A DNA stretch of 64,000 nt from Acanthococcus lagerstroemiae (lineage: Eukaryota; Arthropoda; Insecta; Hemiptera; Eriococcidae). The translations under genes were made by a program, and so were the position numbers. Shown here piece after piece: positions 23,591-64,000 of this stretch. Positions within the stretch are counted from its first letter, which is position 1. Each line of letters begins with the position of its first letter. Location of the stretch: assembly GCA_031841125.1 (NCBI GenBank), contig CM063111.1, positions 40,188,955 to 40,252,954 on the forward strand. Reading direction: 5' to 3'. Under the pieces are notes generated by a model. That model searched no databases, had not been told where the DNA came from, and was given only the letters and a program-made list of their open reading frames with translations.

Positions 23591-23906
23591 TCGGGATGGG
23601 CAAAAACTGGGAATTTATTTTTATTCCTAAAAAGATTCCCTCCCTGAGAATTCTGGATAGGAAAATGTTTGTAAATTTTTTATTATTTATTGCTTCCTGC
23701 ACGTGTATAGGAACAAGGCTCCCTCGAAGACCTATAAGACTATAAGAAGTTACTTCTGTACTTTGTGCTACTGGATACTGATTGCGGTGCCTGCAAGCTG
23801 GTCTTCAATAGATTTCTAAAATTTTCCCTGAAAAAATAACTTTTCACCCAAAATTTATTTCCTTCCCAGTTTTTTCCCCCGGGAATATTCCCACCGCACA
23901 TCCCTA
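23591..23906. mobile_element. hAT-like MITE
   Basis: The left end TCGGGATGGGC and the right end, inverted (TAGGGATGTGC), bound 316 bp. Flanks GTTCTGTT (23583-23590) and GTTCTATT (23907-23914) differ at one base, consistent with an 8-bp target duplication. The interior has GGGAATTTATTTT / GGGAATATTCCC segments and no ORF. Confidence 0.75.
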
Positions 23907-23914
23907 GTTCTATT

Positions 23915-24807
23915 AAATATCCGGTTATACAACAGAAATTTCATTCAATTTCTTGGCATTATTCATCATCTGAAAGCAATGTACCTATTTCACTAAATTC
24001 AGGAATTTACTGAATTCTGAACTTGACCTTCCATGAACCCGAGACATAATATGTAGTACATTGTAGACTGTACTTCGTACAAAGAAATTGTCTGTTGGCG
24101 GTTCAAATTCCTCGGATTCTCACAGGAACCTAAGTATACTATGATACTGTGTATCATTTCACTTAATATACATGAGACATATCTATGTCATTTCTACATG
24201 CGAAAGAATGATAGAAACACTTCGAGGAAATTGGAAAGTCAGAAATTATTAGAAATTACTGATGTACCCAAAATTTATGAATGAAGCAAAAATAGTTGCA
24301 TAGAGTGCAGAAACTAGAAAGACGCCCACACCCACTATTTCCCGTTCCCGGTTCCCGCACAGCGAAAATAATCTGCCTTCAGCCTTGTGGACACAGGATG
24401 TTGACGTACGTACAGAAATACGTCTGGAAAAAATAACTTAAAATATTCTATTATTAAGGTCCATTTTTCAAAACTTTTAAATAATGTAGATTCGTATATC
24501 CTATATCGTGTACCAACCACGGCGGCCAATTTTGTAATTTGCCACGTTGTCAGATTTACATTACATGGACTTCGTAAATAATGGCTAATGCTGGGTACAT
24601 GTAACCAAATTGATTTTTATTTGCAGTTTTTCGGTTCAGAAACGACAATGAATTAAAATAATTCATTTTTTAATTCAATTTTACACAGCTAATTAATAAT
24701 ATTGTGTTTCAACTTGAAAAAAATTTGCTTAAAAATTATATAAAATAAGGATTAGCGGTTGAGCACGCCTTCCCGAACTTGACCACTCGGCGCCTAATTC
24801 CAAAAAT
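23915..24807. other. Intergenic, no supported gene
   Basis: About 900 bp between the MITE cluster and the divergent small ORF. Short ORFs exist on the minus strand (for example 24529-24335), but they show no recognisable domain or convincing splice pattern. Confidence 0.45.
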
Positions 24808-24993
24808 CTAATGCCTACGTTTTGGGAAAAAATAATATTTCCTGCCAGAACGAGAATCATCTAATACCTCGATGGTTATTGCGAATTCATCGGCACGTTT
24901 GTGGAACTTCTCCAATAAGGATTTCAATTTCTGATTTTGATCTCTAATTATTTCCATTGGTGACTCTTGCGTGATTAATTCTCTTTCATTCAT
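24808..24993 (-). CDS. Small putative coiled-coil protein, head to head with FMR1
   Basis: This is a 61-codon ORF with an ATG start. The first 42 residues (MNERELITQES, then PMEIIRDQNQKLKSLLEKFHKR) are strongly helical and charged, with leucines at coiled-coil spacing. The tail ends GRKYYFFPKRRH. At about codon 43 the sequence GAG-GTATTA could act as a splice donor, so this may be the first exon of a longer minus-strand gene rather than a complete one. I do not recognise the family. The start codon lies 27 bp from the FMR1 start codon on the opposite strand. Confidence 0.4.
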   Translation of the reverse strand: MNERELITQESPMEIIRDQNQKLKSLLEKFHKRADEFAITIEVLDDSRSGRKYYFFPKRRH

Positions 24994-25020
24994 TTCGTTA
25001 GTTTTTAAGTATTACACAAT
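24994..25020. promoter_or_regulatory. Very short divergent interval between two start codons
   Basis: Only 27 bp separate the ATG of the small minus-strand ORF from the FMR1 ATG. If both are used, their 5' leaders must overlap or lie within each other's first exons, implying a bidirectional promoter. No core promoter motif is evident in the interval itself. Confidence 0.35.
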
Positions 25021-56334
<31,314 letters not shown>

Positions 56335-57950
56335 GTAAGTTGAAACCATATTTCTATTTCTTTGTCTGCATTTTGCAATCTGCATGTTTTTCAAGAGCGG
56401 TAGACTCGCGTACCACCAAGATTGTACATTCATGGTGTGCGCTATATGCCAACTGTATGCGAAACTCTTCCACTCTTGGCTGTTGAATTCACATAATGCC
56501 TGCGGAATGGAGTTTGGCTCTGTAGTTTGTACTTAGCTTAGATTTCCTTTTTAAAATGTTATTATAAATTCGCCAATTTAACGAAATGCGCTGCGAAAAC
56601 TTGAGTAACGGATGAAGAGTCGAATGAAAACGGCATGTGTGATTAGTGGTTACAGTTGGATCCGCATTAGGTTCTGACTGGTCTGCTAGATTTCGTGGAA
56701 AACTGAAGAAATTTTCGCGGTAGAGTTGGAGTGGATTTCGAGAGAAGACAGTGCTGGCCTTTAGAGGTTTTGTGAGTTTTAACTTCCATCTTATGAAGTA
56801 TGAAAGCTGTGCTGTATATAGAATCATATTCTCCTGATATCGTTCCAAGGACCGCTAATAAGAGATAGGCTAGTCTCTAATTTCTCAGTCGAGAGCCGAC
56901 CCTCTTCCAGCAGCTAGCTGCTTGTTATTAGGGTCCGAAAATTTTCGGGTAGTTGACGGACTGATTAACCGATTGACCTGACTGACCGACTGTTTAGACA
57001 GACCCCGTAATAGGTAGTTTAGGGTGCCCAGAAATATCTCCATTTCCAACGTTTTTCAACCCCTTATTCTATTATACCTATTGGTACCATACTAATGAGG
57101 AAACAATATTCTGCTACATCCTCATAAATCCAACAAACCAGAGAAAGACCTATTGGTAATCATGTTTAAGGTCTTTTGTTCCGGGATATAAGAGCTGATA
57201 GAGGAAAGGTGCACTTCAACATACTGATTTACTGATAACGTCTTTACATGCTATGTATTACAACTCGTTTGCTTCTCGCTAGTACTGGTAACTGGCGACA
57301 GAAAACGTCCTTCTATATTACTCAATTCAACCAATTCAGGTGGCATCCTAGGATGAGGAAATTGTAACTTCATGCACCAAAAACTCAGCATTGACATAAG
57401 AACGATAGAAAGTCGCTTGATAATAGTTATAATTAATCATGAAATAATCAAAACAATGTAATTGAATGTTAACGGCTTCAATGAACCTAATAAAAACTTT
57501 CATGAAAAATGCCTGATCAGCACAAAACGGCAGAACACACCACTTATTCCAAAACCCACAAAGATACGAGAATTCTTTTCCCATATTATTCCATTTAATG
57601 AGTTCAGAATTCATTTTCCGTTTTAATGTGTTCTATGCGGTAAACAAGCAGAACACTAAACATAAACACTAATGCTGACGCCTACTAGCCGATCCGAAAA
57701 ACATCAAATGATTAGCGAACAATTATCACGCATCGGCTATTAGTAGGCAAATAAACACTAATGTTAAGGTGCCTTGCGCCCTCTCGTGGAGTGCGCGACA
57801 ACTAGAGAATAGAGGAGGAGAAGAAGAAAAAGTGATTGCAATAGGCTCGGCTATTTGTAGCCGACCGCGACCCTAAAAATGAAGAGCTAAATCATACGGA
57901 CTGGTTTTGTGTCGGGGGGCATGGGAATTTCTATCAACAACACGGCTGCA
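56335..57950. other. Downstream of the last placed FMR1 exon
   Basis: Should contain at least the start of FMR1 intron 11. A possible acceptor CAATTCAG at 57339 would open GT GGC ATC CTA GGA TGA in the right phase, ending the protein after five residues, with AATAAA near 57489. That ending does not resemble known FMRP C-termini, so I do not call it. An inverted pair (ACTAGCCGATCC / CATCGGCTATTAG) lies near 57685-57745. Confidence 0.4.
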
Positions 57951-57954
57951 GATT

Positions 57955-58150
57955 GTAAATGTCAACCACTGAATTTGCGTCGGGGGAGCGTTAGATTTTT
58001 CGTTGGGTTTTCGCTCAGTAAAAGCATATAAAATGCTAAAATAAATTTCCATGGGAAATGTCAACCAGTGGATTCGTGTCGGGGAGCGTCAGGTTTCTCG
58101 TTAGGGTTTTGCGCAAGTTTACCCTGTAGTAAAAGTATATAAAATGCTTA
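57955..58150. repeat. ~100-bp tandem duplication
   Basis: ATGTCAACCACTGAATTTGCGTCGGGGGAGCGTTAG ... AGTAAAAGCATATAAAATGCT at about 57958-58036 recurs as ATGTCAACCAGTGGATTCGTGTCGGGGAGCGTCAG ... AGTAAAAGTATATAAAATGCT at about 58058-58149. A third, partial copy of the GTGTCGGGGGGCATGGG part lies near 57909. It is non-coding. Confidence 0.65.
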
Positions 58151-59577
58151 CAAAGTACATATTTAAAAAAAAAATCTGGTGTAAAAGAAATACTGATTGA
58201 CAATTTTTTTTTTAAATGTTCTACATATAGTACTTGAGTTTTGAAGAAGAAAGGGGATTTTAGTGGGTACGAATCCTCTTTAGAAATTAGCAAAAGAGGG
58301 CAATGGGTAGAGAAAGCTAAATCACTGACCTCAATCAACTCAGTAATTTTAAGCAAAGTCCCCGTGTTTATCCCTTTTTTCCTTAATTTTTTTCAGATCT
58401 AATTTGCTTAAGATCATTATTGAGGAAAAAGTTTGACATATTTCATGTTTTTCCGCCTCGAGCGAACAGAAAAGATGCTGAATACGTTCGGACCCGTTTG
58501 TCTACATTCCCGTACGCCCATCCCTCCCCCTTGGCATTCTCCCCTCCTCTTGATAACGGACTTAGACGCTTCTGGAATTTGTGTTTTCCGTGTTGTATCT
58601 GTACCAGTAATGACTTGGAATACTATAACTTTGAAAACTTTCATCATGTTCAGCGATCAAATGGAGATATTGGTTTGAGCAGGGCGGGAGGGGGGGGGGG
58701 CTTGAAGGTCACGGAATTCAGTTTTTACGTTGGTTTGGTTGTAAGTTGGAAACTGTGGTACCTAAGAGGGGATTCAAGATTATCATGAAATACAAAACGT
58801 GTGTCGTTGTGTAGGCTTACGGGTTCGCTGAATCCATTTTTGTAACCACGTGGCCCTGATTATCGAATTATAGCCTGTAGGGTGAGTAGTAGAGGGAGTG
58901 ATGATTGAAGCCATAAACAATTAACGTGATACGGGTATCTTTTCGCAGGTCTAAGAGCTGCTTGAACTCATTTCTGATAACTATTTGACCCTTATCAATA
59001 CATTGTGGCAGACGTATGGGAAACGGGGGAGGGGGCTGAAAACTGACTGTCACAAATGTGGTGTAAGCAGAGATGAGCAGATTTCAGAAAGAAAATAAAA
59101 ATAATAAAAGGATTCTGTGTTTATGGTTTTATTACCTTTCATTATCCGAATTTTTCATTTCGTCATTAACGGCCACTTTTTTTCTTTTCTTTTTTTCTTG
59201 ATTTCTTTGAAGTACAGACTTTTTTTCGTGTCCAGCTGCTCTTCACTCCGAAGGTATTCGTCGGTTTCTTTATTGATACTTGAATTCACTTTTTTCTTGT
59301 GACCCTGTCAGCGTGTTATATTCAAGTTCACGTAGGTCGTGCACCGCGGGTTTGGAGAACGAGCATGTGTCATCCGTTTATGATTTGTGAGGCCACCCAT
59401 GTTGATTGTTATTGCATCTGGCATCCGACTACTTATTCATTTGAGATTGAAGCCTGGGTCAGCGTTGCCAACCGAAATCTTGAAATTCCTCAACTTTTTT
59501 TTCCTTTTCTTTTTTTCTTACTGATAACGGTGCAAATCATACAAATGACCAAGGTGTCATTTAGAACGTTACCTTAG
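58151..59577. other. Intergenic or intronic, no supported gene
   Basis: Contains T-rich and C-rich runs and several ORFs. The longest (58420-58788 +) has no domain and overlaps others in two frames. Nothing here is called. Confidence 0.45.
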
Positions 59578-60064
59578 GAGGTGTCCATTAATTACGCGAG
59601 GTGTTCAGGGAAGAGGGGGTCGAGCTGGATCTCACCCAATCACGCGGAGGAGGGGGGGGGATCTCGACAAATATCACGTAATTTTTTCCCTGTAAAAAAA
59701 CAGTGTAAAATTGCACGAAAATTGGGTAAAATTAAAGTAAAACATGTTTTTTGACTAAAATACGGCAAAATCTGAGACGATAATATTTATCCCAAAGAAG
59801 GTTAAATTTTATCACTGTGATCTTAGACTGCGACCTAAACAATCTTGAATACCAGTCTTCACTAGTCTTAAATAAAAATAATAGTGCAAATTGTGTTGTT
59901 TAAATAACTCCAACACATTGACACTGAAATTACAAATTTTGAAAAATCTCACGTGCGATATGGGGTCGGGGAAGGGGGTCGAGTCAAATCTCACGCCATC
60001 TTACCAGGGGAGAGGGGGGTCAGAAAAGCGTCAAAAACGCCTCACGTAATTAATGGATGCCCCC
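59578..60064. mobile_element. TIR element with probable TTAA duplication (piggyBac-like)
   Basis: The left end GAGGTGTCCATTAATTACGCGAGG and the inverted right end GGGGGCATCCATTAATTACGTGAGG share a ~25-bp terminal repeat. The right flank is TTAA (60065-60068); the left flank is TTAG (59574-59577), one change from TTAA. The element is 487 bp and non-coding, with GGGGGTCGAG-type motifs near both ends. TTAA use points to piggyBac, but the ends alone do not settle it. Confidence 0.65.
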
Positions 60065-60109
60065 TTAAACCTAATTCTGATAAAAAATAATAATAAAGTC
60101 GGCTATATG

Positions 60110-60447
60110 CTAAAGAGAAAGGTCCTATATAGTAATTGTGCTAAAGTCTTTTTTCGTAGGCGAACACTGAATACATTTGACCGTGTTCTGCACAGACGGG
60201 CAACTGCGGAAAGAACTTTTTGGTTTGTAAAAAAGTCGCAGTTGTTGCAGTTTTATCTTCTTAAAAGACCAAAATAGTGCAATATTGAAAAAATTGGAAG
60301 TATTCCGCCATAATAGTGAAAATTGACCATATTATTCTTGAATATGCTCTAAAAAAGCAGAAAATACACTAAAACATGTTTTTATACCCAAAATATGCTC
60401 AGTCAAGTGTGGCTCATTCTTCTTGAAATTCTATTAATCACAAAAAT
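60110..60447. mobile_element. hAT-like family H copy, reverse orientation, split by a mariner foldback
   Basis: Reverse complement of about 22085-22400 in the family H element (ATTTTTTCAATATTGCAC, TTTTTTAGAGCATATTC and CTTCTTGAAATTC blocks all match inverted). Its continuation resumes at 61380-61415 (ACATGAATATTTCCTATC ... CAACAG). The outer terminus is lost in a poly-A tract near 61411. Confidence 0.75.
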
Positions 60448-60448
60448 A

Positions 60449-61377
60449 CATAGGTTGTCGCTAAGTAACTGAGACTAAAATTCTTACGGCCCACCAACGT
60501 TACCTATCAGCGTTTCAACGCAGTAGGGGAATAATTTGGTTCATTAGCTATCAATTGTGACCACGCCGAGCTCATTTGATTGAAAACTCGCTGTTCCAGA
60601 CCAACTTGAAAAAAACCATATCCGTTGACCCCTACAGGTGTTTTAAAGATTTTTTTTTTAAAGTAAAAAAAGCATACGATGATTACAAAATTTTTTATTA
60701 GTCATCTTCATTAAGTACACGAATATTTTTTTCAAAATAAGCGCCATTCATGGCTATACAGGCGTCTATTCGTTCTCGCCATTTATTGAACGTTTTCGCG
60801 TATTCCACCGCCGGTAAGGAGGAGAAAAACATCTGCGCCGCAGTAATGCGACTTCTTGAGTCATGTTGAATTGACGACCCTGGAAGACTGCCTTTAGTTG
60901 AGGAAATAATCAAAAGTCGCAGGGGGCAAGGTCAGGACTGTACGGGGAGTGGAGGTGAATTGTGATTTTTTAGAAGTCATCACCGCGGTGCAGATGTTTT
61001 TCTCCTCCTTACTGGCGGCGGAATACGCGAAAACGTTCGATAAATGGCAAGAACAAATAGACGCCTATAGGTATAGCCAAGAATGGCGCTTATTTTGGAA
61101 AAGATATTCTGTACTTAATGAAGATGATTTAATAAAAATCTTTGTAATCGTATGCTTTTTTCCTTCTTTAAAAAAATCTTCAAGAAATCTGTAGGGGTCA
61201 ACGCATATGGTTTTTTTCAAATTGGTCTGGAACAGCGAGTTTTCAATCAAGTGACCTCGGCGTGGTCTCAGTCGATAGCTAATGAACCAAATTATCCCCC
61301 TACTGCGTTGAAACGCCGATAGGTAGTGTCGGTGGGCCATACGAATTTTAGTCTCAGTTACTTAGCGACAGCCTATG
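60449..61377. mobile_element. Mariner-derived foldback element with TA duplication
   Basis: The 929-bp element starts CATAGGTTGTCGCTAAGTAAC and ends with the inverse, flanked by TA on each side (60447-60448 and 61378-61379). Arms of over 400 bp mirror each other. Each arm carries, reading outward, the 3' end of a mariner transposase gene (AAxMFFSSLPAVEYAKTFNKWRERIDACIAMNGAYFEK on the left, minus strand; its diverged twin on the right, plus strand) and a LNEDD C-terminus. The centre, minus strand, preserves HSPYSPDLAPCDF, the DD34D third-Asp motif. The N-terminal two thirds of the transposase are absent, so the copy cannot move itself. Confidence 0.88.
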
Positions 61378-61415
61378 TAACATGAATATTTCCTATCTAC
61401 TTCAACAGGAAAAAA

Positions 61416-62050
61416 AAAAAAAAAAAAAAGAAGGAAAAACATGTAAAAGCATAAGTGACTTACCAGAAAGAAAGGGACCTGTGCGAAGAAAATCATTTTT
61501 GTGATAACAACTGTTTTTGACTAATTTTTGGCCACTCTTTCGCGTGGTGTTGTCGTAAAAATTTTAAAGAATTTTTCCAAACTCCTGGAAGTCTTTAAAA
61601 TTGAGTGCCTCCATAACGTGAAAACGTTATCAATTTTGTTTATCTGCTCTCTTGTAAAATTTACATTTTTGCGCTCAGGTTCCTTCCTTCCTGGCAGGTC
61701 ACATTAATGTGACCTGCATCGAGAAAAGGGGGTTTAATAAGCAGAATACAAATTTCCCAGGAAAGCGAAAACTAATTTTGAATTGCGAATATCTTTGGAT
61801 TGGAGCGATCAATTTTCTCAAAGTTTGGAATAATTCATTAATGGGTGTTAGTAAAATATAACCATATAATTTATTTTCTATATTCTAGTTACTTTTTTTT
61901 TTTCTGAGGGAAGAAATTTTTGAATTATTCAGTATTGCCAAGTGTGAAAATAGTGATAAGAGCTTGTGAATGTATATGAACATCCGCCATGATGAAAATC
62001 GGCATCAATTCGGACTATGCAAACAACAACAATAACAACGCCGGAACTAA
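61416..62050. other. No gene seen
   Basis: A-homopolymer at 61411-61430, then AT-rich sequence. A short patch near 61980-62028 (ACATCCGCCAT...GGCATCAATTCGGACTATGC) resembles one half of MITE family P. Confidence 0.45.
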
Positions 62051-62054
62051 ACCC

Positions 62055-62300
62055 AACTGATAAGCGAATAGTGATGGTTACTTTGACTCCCATAAGAAAA
62101 ACACATGGAGCAAAGATCATTATGTTACTACCTGGGAATAAGAAATTTCTTAGAAACCAAAGGTATACATTTTTATTCCAGAAGGTTTCTAGCATTTGCT
62201 AATACACATCTGGTTACTAACAAATTTCTTTTTCTGAGGCAGTAACATAATGATCTTTGCTCCTTGTGTTTTTCTTATGGGAATCAAAACGTTCCTTGGC
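62055..62300. repeat. Palindromic element, family Q, copy 3
   Basis: The left arm TGACTCCCATAAGAAAAACACATGGAGCAAAGATCATTATGTTAC and the inverted right arm (GTAACATAATGATCTTTGCTCC, CTTATGGGAATC) form a long hairpin. Beyond the right arm, TTTTTGCTAACAGTAAC and AACTCACTGTGT also follow copy 2 at 52146, so the repeat unit extends past the palindrome. Confidence 0.7.
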
Positions 62301-62869
62301 CAAAAATGGGTATTTTTGCTAACAGTAACCAAGAATTGTAACTCACTGTGTGACGTCAGAATCACCGTTTCTCTTATCAAAAAATACCAATTCTACACTA
62401 GCGCTTCTATAAATTGCATAATTCCAATCGATCCGCGGAAGTGTGTATTGTGAAAGAAAATAGCAAAATCGTACTGCCACGTGAGAATTACTGAGTTGAC
62501 TGAAAAACACTGTTGTTAGACGTAACAAAACAAAATGACAGTCGAATTTTAGAAATTTTGTCATAATGACAGAATGGAAACAACAACAAAAAATGAATCG
62601 ATTGACAAAACAAAATGATGAAAAAATTTGGTTATAGCATTTTGTCATGACGCGTTAGGTTTTTTTTTTATCGATTCTCATTAATAGAGACCGGTACTGC
62701 CGAATAATGCCGAAAATGAAGTTTTCAATGCCGATTTTTTCGCTTTTTCGTGCCGAGGAATCCGGTCTCTCCTCATTAAATAATAATAAACAGGAATAAA
62801 AATCACAAGTTCCTCTTAGTTGTTGTCATATTAAAATAAATGCTAAATATTAAATACTCGAAAAGACTG
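62301..62869. other. No gene; small inverted repeat
   Basis: Degenerate AAAATGACA / TTTTGTCAT words (about 62500-62650) recur at 63535-63710. A short AGAGACCGG ... CCGGTCTCT pair lies at about 62688-62772. No gene is supported. Confidence 0.45.
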
Positions 62870-62978
62870 GTGTGATGGAACGTATGGCGGATGCATGCAT
62901 GCCAAAGTGGCCCCTGAGACGCCGCATCCCCGGCCCCGGAAACCACCCTTTCGAGTATCGCATCAGTGGCCGGAGGGC
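62870..62978. mobile_element. SINE-like retroposon, family S, copy 3
   Basis: A 109-bp copy with flanks CGAAAAGACT (62860-62869) and CGAGAAGACT (62979-62988), one mismatch in ten. The body matches copies 1 and 2, including AAAGTGGCCCCT and GCATCAGTGGCCGGAGGG. Confidence 0.85.
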
Positions 62979-62988
62979 CGAGAAGACT

Positions 62989-63801
62989 ATGTTTCATATT
63001 GATTGAACAGAGCTCTGAATATGAGGACAAGATGACCTTAGCTGCTGGAATTTTGTATGGTTTCACACAAGTCTGTCAAGTGCTATTTGATCATGAATGT
63101 TGAGGAAGAGTCAGCTTATGGAAGAACATTTTACTTCCATCTCTTCATTCTCCTGTTATTGTTATGTAGTACTTACCTTCTTGCTGTCTTACTTCTTTCA
63201 TTCTTGTCTTTTGCTTTTATTCTTACATTCAAAGGGAAACTCAGTAAGTTGCTATTGTTATTTGTTGAAGTTTGTGTATTCTTTATATCCTTTCATGTCC
63301 CGAATGAGGTAATAATTTGAATAATTTCCCACGAAAACAACCCAAGTCAGTTTTGAAATTTCAACTTCGCCGCCAGACAGCAACGTAACTGCCGCTGTTC
63401 TGCTGGATGTTTTCATGGGAAGCCCAAACTCTTTAATTTTCAAAGTGCAGTTATTGACTACTATGCAACCTTTGTTAGAATAACATTGATGGAATTGGAT
63501 TGTATGTAGAAATACCTGTAAATTAACAGGTATTGGCATTTTGGCAAAATGACAAAATAATTTTGTCATGGCATAACAAAAACCATGAAAAGACAAAATG
63601 ACGGAACTTGAAATGATGAAACTCGTAAGTCGTGACATAACAAAACAAACAAACAAAAAAAAATGACATGCTCGTCTGACAAAATACAAAAAATTGTTTT
63701 GTCGAACATCACTGCTCTGAACTGAATTATTGTGACTCAGATCAATGAACACTACCGAAAACCACGCGTCTGAAGTGACGTGCCACTGAACTGAACTGTA
63801 A
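62989..63801. other. No gene seen
   Basis: Contains repeated ACAAAATGACA-type words. ORFs on both strands near 63057-63752 overlap each other and have no recognisable domain; the hydrophobic 63057-63320 frame is a T-rich artefact in my view. Confidence 0.4.
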
Positions 63802-64000
63802 CAGGGTGTCTACAGGGTCAAGTAAGTCAAGTAAAAGTCAAGTACTCAAAGAAAAGGTCAAGTGGTAAAGTAAAAGTCAAGTATTTTCTCAAAATTCTTC
63901 TGTAGGTCAAGTAATGTTAATTATATGAATGACTAGGAACGATAAATGAACTGAAAAATAACAATGCTAGAAGTAGAAACTTTTGTTCCAATTTTCAATA
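63802..64000. mobile_element. Possible left end of a hAT element running off the window
   Basis: CAGGGTGTCTACAGGGTCAAG followed by repeated GTCAAGTAAAAGTCAAGTA motifs looks like a hAT terminus with subterminal repeats. The other end and the target duplication would lie outside the window, so this is only suggestive. Confidence 0.35.

Noticed and set aside
58420..58788. 122-codon ORF, tested as a last FMR1 exon after the acceptor near 58396
   Set aside because: The phase would allow it, but the residues show no FMRP likeness and end in low-complexity Gly; overlapping ORFs exist in two other frames.

Overview
This 64 kb window is eukaryotic and almost certainly insect DNA. It has AT-rich intergenic sequence, spliceosomal introns with GT-AG borders, single-copy animal housekeeping genes, and many small transposons. 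A hemipteran such as a scale insect or mealybug fits the gene sequences and the transposon load, but that placement is inference.

Layout: (1) 0.4-1.2 kb, the last two exons of a UDP-glycosyltransferase (+). (2) 1.4-8.3 kb, repeats: foldback elements, a ~280 bp tandem repeat, and two hAT-type elements with perfect 8-bp target duplications. (3) 8.3-9.2 kb, an intronless ankyrin-repeat gene (-) with a frameshifted C-terminus. (4) 10.3-19.3 kb, a complete 11-exon WDR44 gene (+; Rab11 effector with an N-terminal FFAT-like motif). (5) 20.4-21.7 kb, a complete 4-exon MTRES1/C6orf203 gene (-; mitochondrial S4-domain RNA-binding protein), tail to tail with WDR44. (6) 22.0-23.9 kb, four small terminal-inverted-repeat elements. 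(7) A 61-codon ORF at 24.8-25.0 kb (-), head to head with FMR1, with only 27 bp between the two start codons. (8) 25.0 kb to at least 56.3 kb, a long FMR1 gene (+; FMRP/FXR family). Eleven exons could be placed; the terminal exon could not. (9) 56.3-64 kb, intergenic or 3' sequence with more transposons.

The most interesting object lies in the 8-kb intron 7 of FMR1. It is a same-strand open frame (36719-38545) encoding a DDE transposase-like protein of the IS630/Tc1/mariner superfamily. The frame has no ATG for roughly its first 130 codons. It does have a TTTACAG splice acceptor at 36718, and entry there is phase 0, the same phase in which FMR1 exon 7 ends. Exon 7 could therefore splice in frame to this exon and give an FMRP(Tudor-KH0-KH1-KH2)-transposase fusion of about 969 residues. 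The DDE domain has Gly where its family normally has the first catalytic Asp, and three imperfect ~70-residue repeats precede it. Together these suggest a captured, catalytically altered transposase rather than an active transposon. The fusion transcript itself is inferred and needs RNA evidence.

Other structured finds: a GC-rich ~106-112 bp SINE-like family with three copies, each flanked by 10-16 bp duplications; a palindromic ~171-178 bp MITE family with 9-bp duplications; a mariner-derived foldback element whose arms both carry the outward-facing 3' end of a transposase and whose empty site is preserved elsewhere in the window; two copies of one LINE family with reverse transcriptase and RNase H remnants; and a decayed jockey-clade LINE.
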